In this document: positions 1 through 4,853 of the stretch, piece by piece | Layout: every line of letters starts with the position of its first letter | Numbering within the stretch: the first letter of the stretch is position 1 | Assembly: GCA_002405995.1 (NCBI GenBank) | Contig: DHMW01000130.1 | Location: 260-10,910, forward strand | Origin: Oscillospiraceae bacterium UBA4632 | GTDB taxonomy: Bacteria > Bacillota > Clostridia > Oscillospirales > Oscillospiraceae | Direction: 5' to 3' | DNA length: 10,651 nucleotides | The notes under the pieces: generated by a model | Seen by the model: the letters and a program-made list of their open reading frames with translations, nothing else | Database searches by the model: none | Told to the model about the DNA's origin: nothing | Translations under genes and position numbers: made by a program

Positions 1-678
1 TCCCTCGGCAACGTCGTCAATCCCGACGATGTCGTCAAGGCCTACGGCGCGGACACGATGCGCCTTTATATCATGTTCATCGGCGACTTTGAAAAGGTCG
101 CGACCTGGTCCGACGACGCCGTCAAGGGCTGCAAGCGCTTCTTGGACCGCGTGTGGAACCTCGCCGATCAGGTGACGGACGAGGAGGGCGTTTCCGAAAA
201 GAACGCGCCCATCGTCCACAAGACCATCAAGAAGGTCACGGACGATATCGACACGCTGAAGATGAACACCGCCATCGCCGCCCTCATGGCCATGGTCAAC
301 GAGTTCTATTCCAACGGCGTCAGCCGCGGCGACTTCGAGGCGCTGCTGCTCATGCTCTCTCCGTTCGCGCCCCACATGGTCGAGGAGCTCTGGGAGCAGA
401 AGGGCTTTGCCGCCAGGCACGGCGGCAGGATGGCGATGCAGTGCGAGTGGCCCGAGTACGACGAGAGCAAGACCGTTGCTTCCTCCGTTGAGATGGCGGT
501 GCAGGTGGGCGGCAAGCTCAAGGGCACCGTCACCGTCCCGGTGGACAGTGAGCAGGACGCCGTTGTCGAGGCCGCGAAGGCGAACGAGAAGGTCGCCAAG
601 GCACTCACTGGTATGCAGATCGTTAAGGTCATCCACGTCAAGAACAAGCTCGTCAACCTGATCGTGAAGCCCTGCTGA
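1..678 (+). CDS. leuS: Leucyl-tRNA synthetase, C-terminal part (5' end outside window)
   Basis: Charges tRNA-Leu with leucine in the cytoplasm (class I aminoacyl-tRNA synthetase). The reading frame is open from base 1, so only the last 225 residues are present. It begins SLGNVVNPDDVV, the segment that follows the catalytic KMSKS loop, whose first residues lie just outside the window. Next comes YGADTMRLYIMFIGDFEK and the helical anticodon-binding domain (RFLDRVWNLADQV, then LLLMLSPFAPHMVEELWE), typical of bacterial LeuRS. The last ~65 residues (VEMAVQVGGKLKGTVTVP to the stop) match the small C-terminal domain that contacts the tRNA elbow. The end is intact (TGA 676-678) and nothing looks broken. 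No strong terminator hairpin follows, so some transcription may run on towards rpsU, which has its own promoter. Confidence 0.96.
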   Translation, partial: SLGNVVNPDDVVKAYGADTMRLYIMFIGDFEKVATWSDDAVKGCKRFLDRVWNLADQVTDEEGVSEKNAPIVHKTIKKVTDDIDTLKMNTAIAALMAMVNEFYSNGVSRGDFEALLLMLSPFAPHMVEELWEQKGFAARHGGRMAMQCEWPEYDESKTVASSVEMAVQVGGKLKGTVTVPVDSEQDAVVEAAKANEKVAKALTGMQIVKVIHVKNKLVNLIVKPC

Positions 679-730
679 GCAAAGACGGCGGACTTTTTGA
701 AAATATGATGGGAATATGAGAAAAATATTG

Positions 731-759
731 TTGACAAGCTGTGATTTTTCTCATATAAT
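731..759 (+). promoter_or_regulatory. Consensus sigma-A promoter for rpsU
   Basis: A perfect -35 TTGACA (731-736) and a perfect -10 TATAAT (754-759) are separated by exactly 17 bp. The 30 bases upstream are A/T-rich and could act as an UP element. The predicted transcript start is near 766, giving a leader of about 70 nt before rpsU. This is by far the best-matching promoter in the window and fits a highly expressed ribosomal protein gene. Confidence 0.88.
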
Positions 760-768
760 ACCACCGTT

Positions 769-815
769 AGTCATGTAAATGACTCTTAAAGAGCACCCAG
801 GATCGAGCCGGGTGC
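769..815 (+). promoter_or_regulatory. Two-hairpin 5' leader of rpsU
   Basis: Two inverted repeats lie between the predicted transcript start and the ribosome binding site. The first is AGTCAT/ATGACT (769-774 with 779-784, loop GTAA). The second is GCACCC/GGGTGC (793-798 with 810-815, 11-nt loop). The ribosome binding site GGAGGGAGGG (819-828) follows directly. The stems are perfect but short, so this may be an mRNA-stabilising 5' structure or a ribosomal-protein autoregulatory leader. I do not recognise it as a named leader family. Confidence 0.5.
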
Positions 816-837
816 ATCGGAGGGAGGGAAAACATAA

Positions 838-1023
838 ATGTCCGAGATCCATGTCAAGGAGGGCGAATCTCTCGACAGCGCGCTCAAGCGCTTCAAGAGA
901 AGCTGCGCCAAGGCCGGTATCGTGGCGGAGGTCCGCAAGAGAGAGTGCTATGAAAGCCCCAGCGTCAAGCGCCGCAAGAAGAGCGAGGCCGCCCGCAAGA
1001 ACCGCAACAAGCGTTATTACTAA
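838..1023 (+). CDS. rpsU: 30S ribosomal protein bS21
   Basis: A 61-residue basic protein of the small ribosomal subunit, located near the 3' end of 16S rRNA and helping mRNA recognition during initiation. The N-terminus SEIHVKEGESLDSALKRFKR and the centre KAGIVAEVRKRECYESPSVKRRKK are the family signature, followed by a Lys/Arg-rich RNA-binding tail ending RNKRYY. Length is normal for Firmicutes S21. The ATG at 838 is supported by the GGAGGGAGGG site about 9 bases upstream. The gene is a single cistron with its own consensus promoter, structured leader and strong terminator. The neighbours leuS and efp are also translation genes. Confidence 0.97.
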   Translation: MSEIHVKEGESLDSALKRFKRSCAKAGIVAEVRKRECYESPSVKRRKKSEAARKNRNKRYY

Positions 1024-1033
1024 GAGCATCCGG

Positions 1034-1066
1034 AAAGAGGTCCATCAGTCGTGATGGACCTCTTTT
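1034..1066 (+). terminator. Intrinsic terminator of rpsU, shared with the convergent gene
   Basis: A 14-bp perfect stem, AAAGAGGTCCATCA (1034-1047) with TGATGGACCTCTTT (1052-1065), has a GTCG loop and a run of T. On the minus strand the end of the stem also supplies a short T run, so it may work in both directions. The stop codon (1045-1047) and last residues of the convergent GH18-like gene are encoded inside this hairpin. Confidence 0.9.
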
Positions 1067-1827
1067 TGCATATCCTCCAGCGCCGAAAGCAGGTCCGCCG
1101 TTTCCGGATACATGACGAACGCCTCCCCGATGCCGAGCCGCTGCGCAAGGACGAGCTTCTGCCGCAGCGTTTCCGCGTCATCGAAGAGCACGAAGTGCGT
1201 GCCGCCGCCGTCCGTATAGGTGAAGTAATTTGCCATCAGCTCGCGAGAGAAGTAGACGGACGAGGGGTGCCTCTGCCGCAGGGCCAGCAGCTCGCTGTGC
1301 GTCAGCGGCGTACCGCTGCCGCTGGGGCAGGGGAGGGGAAAGTCCATCTGCACGCGCTCGAGGTCGAGCGCCAGCTGCTGCGCGCCGCGGCGGTTTGCCG
1401 CTTCCTCCAGCAGCACGCGCAGCGAGCCGCCCGATACCGCTGTGCCGACGAGCGCCCGAGCGAGCGCCGGCGCGAGCGCGAACGGGCAATAGAGCGTTCG
1501 CCCCTGTGCGGCGAGCATATGCGAGAGCTGCTCCAGCAGCGCGCCGCGACCGGGGCAGCAGGGCGAGCCGAAGTCTGCCAGCACGCCGTGAAAGCCGCGG
1601 GCGCGGCATTCGCTCACGATCGCGCGGCACAGTGCTTCCGGTCGCCTGAGCGGTGCGGCGCAGTGGTCGGAAAGCCCCAGCAGCCCGCCGCGCAGCATCT
1701 CGGGCACGCGGGCGCGCGCAAGGCAGCCGCCTTCGTCGATGGCGTAGGCGATATGTGCAAGCGGCAGTGCCGGCGGCTGCTCCAGCCGCGCGAGCGCGGC
1801 TGGCGTGATGGCAAGGTGTATGCGCAA
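1045..1827 (-). CDS. GH18-like TIM-barrel protein, function unknown, probable TTG start
   Basis: About 260 residues. Tentatively placed in the glycoside hydrolase 18-like fold near spore-germination YaaH/YdhD proteins. The central strand ARGFHGVLADFG (about residues 76-87) sits where the GH18 catalytic strand (DxxDxDxE) should be. The C-terminal part, ELMANYFTYTDGGGTHFVLFDDAETLRQKL to GIGEAFVMYPE, resembles the last barrel strands, where a GH18 enzyme has a Tyr/Trp and a 'segment shifts with the fluid' helix. The catalytic Glu is absent (ADFG), so hydrolase activity is doubtful. There is no signal peptide or membrane segment. I chose TTG at 1825-1827 because AAGGGGGG (1834-1841) sits 6 bases upstream. 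The in-frame ATG at 1906-1908 would put that site and an apparent promoter region inside the coding sequence. The gene is divergent from the YqeG gene and convergent with rpsU. That it is a real gene is fairly sure; the fold assignment is inference. Confidence 0.68.
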   Translation of the reverse strand: MRIHLAITPAALARLEQPPALPLAHIAYAIDEGGCLARARVPEMLRGGLLGLSDHCAAPLRRPEALCRAIVSECRARGFHGVLADFGSPCCPGRGALLEQLSHMLAAQGRTLYCPFALAPALARALVGTAVSGGSLRVLLEEAANRRGAQQLALDLERVQMDFPLPCPSGSGTPLTHSELLALRQRHPSSVYFSRELMANYFTYTDGGGTHFVLFDDAETLRQKLVLAQRLGIGEAFVMYPETADLLSALEDMQKEVHHD

Positions 1828-1839
1828 AAAAATCCCCCC

Positions 1840-1868
1840 TTGTGCAAAGCGCGAAAGCTGCGTATAAT
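1840..1868 (+). promoter_or_regulatory. Predicted promoter for the YqeG-family gene
   Basis: A perfect -10 TATAAT (1863-1868) lies 17 bp after a weak -35 TTGTGC (1840-1845, 3 of 6 matches). The predicted transcript start is near 1875, about 48 nt ahead of the ATG. It overlaps the ribosome binding site of the divergent minus-strand gene. The same AT-rich core read on the minus strand gives TATTAT, which may serve that gene. Confidence 0.55.
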
Positions 1869-1922
1869 AAGAGCGCAGCGCGCTGTGCGCCTGCGATACC
1901 TTATGCAATATGGGAGACCGCT

Positions 1923-2450
1923 ATGCTCAGCCTGCTTTGCCCGCAATGGGTGTTCAACGATTATACCGCCGTCACGCCGGAGTTTTTGCGTGGGTGCGGC
2001 GTGCGCCTGCTGCTGTGCGATCTGGATTATACGCTTGCGCCCAAGCGACAGCGCGAGCCGGACGAGGGGCTGCGGCGCTGGATCGCCGCGCTGCGGGCGT
2101 CGGGCGTCACGGTCGCGATCCTGTCAAACAACCGGAGTCCCGCGCGAGTGGAGCGCTTCTGCGCCCCACTCGGCATCGGCTACGTGGGGCACGCGGGCAA
2201 GCCCTCGGCGCGCGGCTTCCGCGAGGCAATGGCACGCTGCGGCGCGGGCGCGGGGGAGACGGCGATGCTCGGCGACAAGCTGCTCACCGATGTGCTCGGC
2301 GCGCGGCGCAGCGGGGTGCTGGCACTGATGGTCGAGCCGAAGGGCGGGCCGCAGGGTGCGTGGAACCATGTGCTGCACGCGATGCAGCAGCCGTTTAAGG
2401 CGGCAAGCGCGCATGATGAGCGCCGGATGCCGAAAAATTTGCAAAAATAA
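1923..2450 (+). CDS. yqeG: YqeG family HAD IIIA-type phosphatase
   Basis: A 175-residue cytoplasmic phosphatase of the haloacid dehalogenase superfamily, subclass IIIA. The physiological substrate of YqeG proteins is not established. All HAD motifs are present: motif I LLLCDLDYT with nucleophile Asp33 and acid/base Asp35; motif II ILSNN (Ser68); the conserved Lys93 in AGKP; and motif III MLGDKLLTDVLG with Asp118 and Asp123. The N-terminus MLSLLCPQW matches the usual MLxLLCPxx start of the family. This supports ATG 1923, which has GGGAG 6 bases upstream; an in-frame extension back to 1842 runs through the promoter. Length is normal (about 170-180). It stands alone upstream of efp, which has its own promoter. 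No terminator is visible between them. Confidence 0.92.
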   Translation: MLSLLCPQWVFNDYTAVTPEFLRGCGVRLLLCDLDYTLAPKRQREPDEGLRRWIAALRASGVTVAILSNNRSPARVERFCAPLGIGYVGHAGKPSARGFREAMARCGAGAGETAMLGDKLLTDVLGARRSGVLALMVEPKGGPQGAWNHVLHAMQQPFKAASAHDERRMPKNLQK

Positions 2451-2472
2451 GGCACAACATCAGCAAAAACAC

Positions 2473-2501
2473 TTGCATTGCCGCACTATCTGCGGTAAAA
2501 T
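2473..2501 (+). promoter_or_regulatory. Predicted efp promoter with internal inverted repeat
   Basis: -35 TTGCAT (2473-2478, 3 of 6) and -10 TAAAAT (2496-2501, 5 of 6) are 17 bp apart. The spacer contains an inverted repeat, CCGCA (2481-2485) and TGCGG (2491-2495). Allowing one mismatch it extends to TTGCCGCA/TGCGGTAA. It is placed where a repressor could block RNA polymerase, but no regulator is known. Confidence 0.55.
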
Positions 2502-2534
2502 ACCATAGGTTTAGAACCGATACTTTTTGAATTT

Positions 2535-2557
2535 GAGGATGGGCTGCTGCCGTCCTC
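2535..2557 (+). promoter_or_regulatory. Stem-loop in the efp 5' leader
   Basis: An 8-bp stem pairs 2535-2542 (GAGGATGG) with 2550-2557 (CCGTCCTC), including one G-U pair, around a 7-nt GCTGCTG loop. It ends 8 bases before the AGGAGG ribosome binding site (2566-2571). No U run follows, so it is not a terminator. It may affect mRNA stability or ribosome access. Confidence 0.45.
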
Positions 2558-2579
2558 GGGAATACAGGAGGAAACAGTT

Positions 2580-3146
2580 ATGGCAACGATTACCGCTGGC
2601 GATTTCAGGAACGGTAAAGTATTCGAGATGGACGGCAAGTTTTATCAGGTCGTCGAGTTCCAGCACGTCAAGCCCGGCAAGGGCGCGGCGTTTGTGCGCA
2701 CCAAGATGAAGAACGTCGTCACCGGCGGTGTGACCGAGACCTCTTTCAACCCCACCGCGAAGTTTGAGGAAGCCTCCATTGAGCGCAAGAACATGGAATA
2801 CAGCTACAGCGACGGCGACCTGTATTACTTCATGGATCAGGAGACCTACGACATGGTCCCGCTGAACCGCGACATGCTCGGCGACGCGTTCCGCTTCGTC
2901 AAGGAGAATACCATGTGCACGGTCCTGTCCCTCAAGGGCAACGTCTTTGGCGTGGAAGCGCCGAACTTTGTCGATCTTGAAGTCACCGATACCGAGCCGG
3001 GCCTTGCCGGCAACACCGCGACCAACACCCTCAAGCCCGCAACGCTCGAGACCGGCGCGGAGATCAAGGTCCCCCTCTTTGTCAACATCGGCGACAAGAT
3101 CACGATCGATACCCGCACGGGCGAGTATCTCAGCCGTGCCAAGTAA
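2580..3146 (+). CDS. efp: Translation elongation factor P
   Basis: A 188-residue translation factor that binds between the P and E sites and rescues ribosomes stalled on consecutive prolines. It has three beta-barrel domains: a KOW-like domain I (about 1-65), and OB-fold domains II (about 66-130) and III (about 131-188). The exposed loop KPGKGAAF carries Lys34, the position that is modified in many bacteria; no modification enzyme gene lies in this window. The domain III ending GDKITIDTRTGEYLSRAK is the conserved EF-P C-terminus. Length matches the family. ATG 2580 is supported by AGGAGG 8 bases upstream. The next gene follows after 69 bases with no terminator, so the two are probably co-transcribed. 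Confidence 0.97.
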   Translation: MATITAGDFRNGKVFEMDGKFYQVVEFQHVKPGKGAAFVRTKMKNVVTGGVTETSFNPTAKFEEASIERKNMEYSYSDGDLYYFMDQETYDMVPLNRDMLGDAFRFVKENTMCTVLSLKGNVFGVEAPNFVDLEVTDTEPGLAGNTATNTLKPATLETGAEIKVPLFVNIGDKITIDTRTGEYLSRAK

Positions 3147-3215
3147 AAGCATACGGTAAGCATACAATAGTAGTCACAGGAGATCGTAGTTCCGGACATG
3201 GAAAGGAGTTTTACG

Positions 3216-3659
3216 ATGGGCATTTCTGAAAAGATCGCATATCTCAAGGGCCTGCTGGAGGGTCTGAAGCTGGATGCCGAGTCCAACGAGGGCAAGCTGT
3301 TCCGCGCGGTCGTGGACGTTCTCGACGAGATCGCCCTCGAGGTCGAGGATCTGACCGATGAGGTCATGGAGCTTGGCGACGGGCTGGACGTTGTCAGCGA
3401 TGATCTCAGCGACGTGGAGGACATCGTCTACGATGAGGACGATGACGACTACGACGATGAGGATGACGACGACGAGGACGACGAGGACGACGAGGAAGAG
3501 GAGTGCTATGCCACGACCTGCCCCGAGTGCGAGGAGGAGATCTTCTTCGACGATTCCGTGCTTGAGGACGGCAAGGTCATCTGCCCCAACTGCGGCGCGA
3601 CGCTCGAATTCGACCCTGCCGACCTTGCAGAGGATGGGGAGGAAGAGAAGGACGACTGA
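3216..3659 (+). CDS. CD1247 N-terminal domain-like acidic zinc-ribbon protein
   Basis: 147 residues in three parts. The N-terminus (about 1-70) is helical, MGISEKIAYLKGLLEGLK then GKLFRAVVDVLDEIALEVEDL, and resembles the Clostridia family named after C. difficile CD1247. Residues 73-96 form an acidic tract in which 23 of 24 residues are Asp or Glu. The C-terminus is a zinc ribbon with CPEC (Cys102, Cys105) and CPNC (Cys123, Cys126). The function is unknown; a nucleic-acid or ribosome-related role is only suggested by the position directly after efp. I chose ATG 3216 because AAAGGAG (3202-3208) lies 7 bases upstream; the in-frame ATG at 3198 would overlap that site. It probably shares the efp transcript and ends at the terminator at 3691. 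Confidence 0.82.
   Translation: MGISEKIAYLKGLLEGLKLDAESNEGKLFRAVVDVLDEIALEVEDLTDEVMELGDGLDVVSDDLSDVEDIVYDEDDDDYDDEDDDDEDDEDDEEEECYATTCPECEEEIFFDDSVLEDGKVICPNCGATLEFDPADLAEDGEEEKDD
3432..3503 (+). repeat. GAC/GAT/GAG trinucleotide-rich tract encoding the acidic linker
   Basis: A 72-base low-complexity run of Asp and Glu codons inside the zinc-ribbon gene. Near-identical triplets make it a likely site of in-frame length variation between strains by slippage. GAC, GAT and GAG are mixed, so the protein run is better conserved than the DNA repeat. Confidence 0.7.
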
Positions 3660-3690
3660 GTCCGTCTTCATCCCTTGAGCGCATCACTGT

Positions 3691-3727
3691 GCAGCCGCCC
3701 GGAAAATACCGGGCGGCTGCTTTTTTG
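3691..3727 (+). terminator. Intrinsic terminator after efp and the zinc-ribbon gene
   Basis: A perfect 12-bp GC-rich stem, GCAGCCGCCCGG (3691-3702) with CCGGGCGGCTGC (3709-3720), has a 6-nt AAAATA loop and is followed by TTTTTTG. It is strong and reads on the plus strand. Confidence 0.94.
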
Positions 3728-3742
3728 TTTACAATTTTCCGG

Positions 3743-3771
3743 TTGTATGGCGCGGCAAAGCGTGATACACT
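3743..3771 (+). promoter_or_regulatory. Weak predicted promoter for the thioredoxin-fusion operon
   Basis: TTGTAT (3743-3748) and TACACT (3766-3771) are 17 bp apart. A TG dinucleotide one base before the -10 makes it an extended -10. The match is modest, but a promoter is needed here because a strong terminator lies just upstream and the start codon is at 3837. Confidence 0.4.
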
Positions 3772-3836
3772 ACGGGCAAGAGCATAAACAGCGGCAGTAC
3801 GCCGCAGAATGCGGAAAGCAGAAAGGAAAAACCGTT

Positions 3837-4592
3837 ATGAAAATTGCCATTCCCTGTGAAAACGGCCAGGTGATGCAGCACTTCGGACACGCTAAGGAAT
3901 TTGCCATTTACACCATTGAGGATATCAAGCCCATTGAAAAGGGCAGCGTCACCTTCGAGGATGCCGGTCACGAGACCGTTGCGAGCGGGCTCAAGACCCA
4001 CGGCGTCGATCTTGTCATCTGTGGCGATATTGGCCCGGGCGCGCGCAGCGCCGTGGAAAATGCACACATGCTGCTGATCTCCGGCGTCTCCGGCGAGGCG
4101 GACGAGGCGGTGGACAGCTTCCTGGAGGGACGGCTCGAGCTGATGACCGGCGACAGCGGCGCGAGCGCCGGCGGCTGCGGCGCCGGCTGCGGGACCGGAT
4201 GCAGCGCCTGCGGCGCTGGCTGCGGCGGCTGCGGCAGCTCTCATGCACCGTATACTGAGACGCGCACGTTCACCGATATCGTCACGCTGACGGAGGAAAA
4301 CTTCCAGCACGAGGTGCTTGACGACCCCGGCCTTATCCTCATCGACTTCTGGGCCGAGTGGTGCCAGCCGTGCAGGATGATGGCGCCGGTGTTTGCCGAA
4401 CTCAATAAGGAGGAGGACAAGGTCAAGTTCTGCAAGGTCAACGTGGACGAGCAGCCGAGCCTCGCGTCGATGTTCGGTATCGACTCCATCCCGACGCTTG
4501 CCGTCGTGCAGGACCGCCACACGCTGACCGGCATGGTCGGCGTACACGATAAGGCCGATATCAAGGCGATGCTGGAGAAGTACAAGGCATGA
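3837..4592 (+). CDS. NifX-like Fe-Mo cofactor-binding domain fused to thioredoxin via a Cys-rich linker
   Basis: 251 residues in three parts. Residues 1-103 match the NifX/NifB-C dinitrogenase iron-molybdenum cofactor family: MKIAIPCENGQVMQHFGH, then GVDLVICGDIGPGA and GVSGEADEAVDSFLEG. Residues 112-133 form a Gly/Cys linker with six cysteines (114, 118, 122, 125, 129, 132). Residues about 140-251 are a complete thioredoxin fold with IDFWAEWCQPCRMM (redox pair Cys176/Cys179) and cis-proline Pro219 in SIPTL. The active site is CQPC instead of the usual CGPC. No secretion signal is seen, so it is cytoplasmic. ATG 3837 is supported by AAAGGA (3822-3827); the frame is open back to 3675 but that part crosses the upstream terminator. 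The stop overlaps the start of the FTR-like gene by ATGA. NifX-like domains are common in anaerobes without nitrogenase, so nitrogen fixation is not implied. I infer a metal-cluster or thiol-redox carrier role. Confidence 0.9.
   Translation: MKIAIPCENGQVMQHFGHAKEFAIYTIEDIKPIEKGSVTFEDAGHETVASGLKTHGVDLVICGDIGPGARSAVENAHMLLISGVSGEADEAVDSFLEGRLELMTGDSGASAGGCGAGCGTGCSACGAGCGGCGSSHAPYTETRTFTDIVTLTEENFQHEVLDDPGLILIDFWAEWCQPCRMMAPVFAELNKEEDKVKFCKVNVDEQPSLASMFGIDSIPTLAVVQDRHTLTGMVGVHDKADIKAMLEKYKA
4170..4235 (+). repeat. Gly/Cys-codon repeat encoding the Cys-rich linker
   Basis: A GC-rich stretch of GGC and TGC codons encodes residues 112-133 of the fusion protein. The cysteine spacing is C-x3-C-x3-C-x2-C-x3-C-x2-C, which resembles a metal-binding tail more than a plain flexible linker. 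The repeats are imperfect at DNA level. Confidence 0.6.
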
Positions 4593-4786
4593 AGATCCGA
4601 TACAACGAGGACAAAGAGGTCGTCGCGCGCCTGCGCGCCGCGCTCCTGAAGCGCGATTTGCAGTGCCCCTGCCGCCTGCAAAAAATTGAGGATAACGTCT
4701 GCATGTGCAAGGAGTTCCGCGACCAGATCGCGGACCCTGAGTTTGAGGGCTACTGCCATTGCCGGCTGTACTACAAAGAAAAGTAA
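4589..4786 (+). CDS. Ferredoxin-thioredoxin reductase catalytic-chain-like mini-protein
   Basis: 65 residues carrying the FTR catalytic-subunit cysteine pattern: CPC (Cys26, Cys28), CMC (Cys38, Cys40) and CHC (Cys56, Cys58). In classical FTR, CPC-x16-CPC-x8-CHC provides four ligands to a [4Fe-4S] cluster and an adjacent redox disulfide that reduces thioredoxin with electrons from ferredoxin. Here the spacings are 9 and 15, and the protein is much shorter than plant or cyanobacterial chains (about 110 residues). Short relatives occur in Clostridia. By position, Cys28/Cys58 would be the disulfide and Cys26/38/40/56 the cluster ligands (inference). No FTR variable subunit is in the window. The start overlaps the thioredoxin-fusion stop (ATGA), implying translational coupling and making that thioredoxin the obvious partner. 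A terminator follows within 40 bases. Confidence 0.85.
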   Translation: MKIRYNEDKEVVARLRAALLKRDLQCPCRLQKIEDNVCMCKEFRDQIADPEFEGYCHCRLYYKEK

Positions 4787-4825
4787 AAACCGGTTCTACA
4801 CCTATGGTATTTTGCCGTGTATCAG

Positions 4826-4853
4826 AAAAAGCACCGCCAAGGCGGTGCTTTTT
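4826..4853 (+). terminator. Terminator shared by the FTR-like gene and the convergent RluA gene
   Basis: AAAAAGCACCGC (4826-4837) pairs with GCGGTGCTTTTT (4842-4853) around a CAAG loop. There is a T run on the plus strand and a mirror T run on the minus strand, so it should work in both directions. The RluA stop codon (4853-4855) starts on the last base of the stem. Confidence 0.9.

Noticed and set aside
679..705. Possible terminator after leuS (AAAG ... CTTTTTG)
   Set aside because: Only a 4-bp stem with a mismatch follows; too weak to call.
1051..2328. Long plus-strand open frame (425 codons) antisense to the GH18-like gene and overlapping the YqeG gene
   Set aside because: The product is a low-complexity Arg/Ala/Gln-rich sequence with no domain pattern. 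It starts inside the rpsU terminator and runs out of frame through a clear HAD phosphatase gene. It is a GC-rich shadow frame.
3147..3168. AAGCATAC direct repeat (3147-3154 and 3158-3165, 11 bp apart) and TACAAT (3163-3168) as a second promoter before the zinc-ribbon gene
   Set aside because: No -35 box lies at a usable distance, and two 8-bp copies are too few to call an operator. Co-transcription with efp is simpler.
3837..4145. NifX-like domain as evidence for nitrogen fixation
   Set aside because: This domain is widespread in anaerobes without nitrogenase, and no nif structural gene is in the window.
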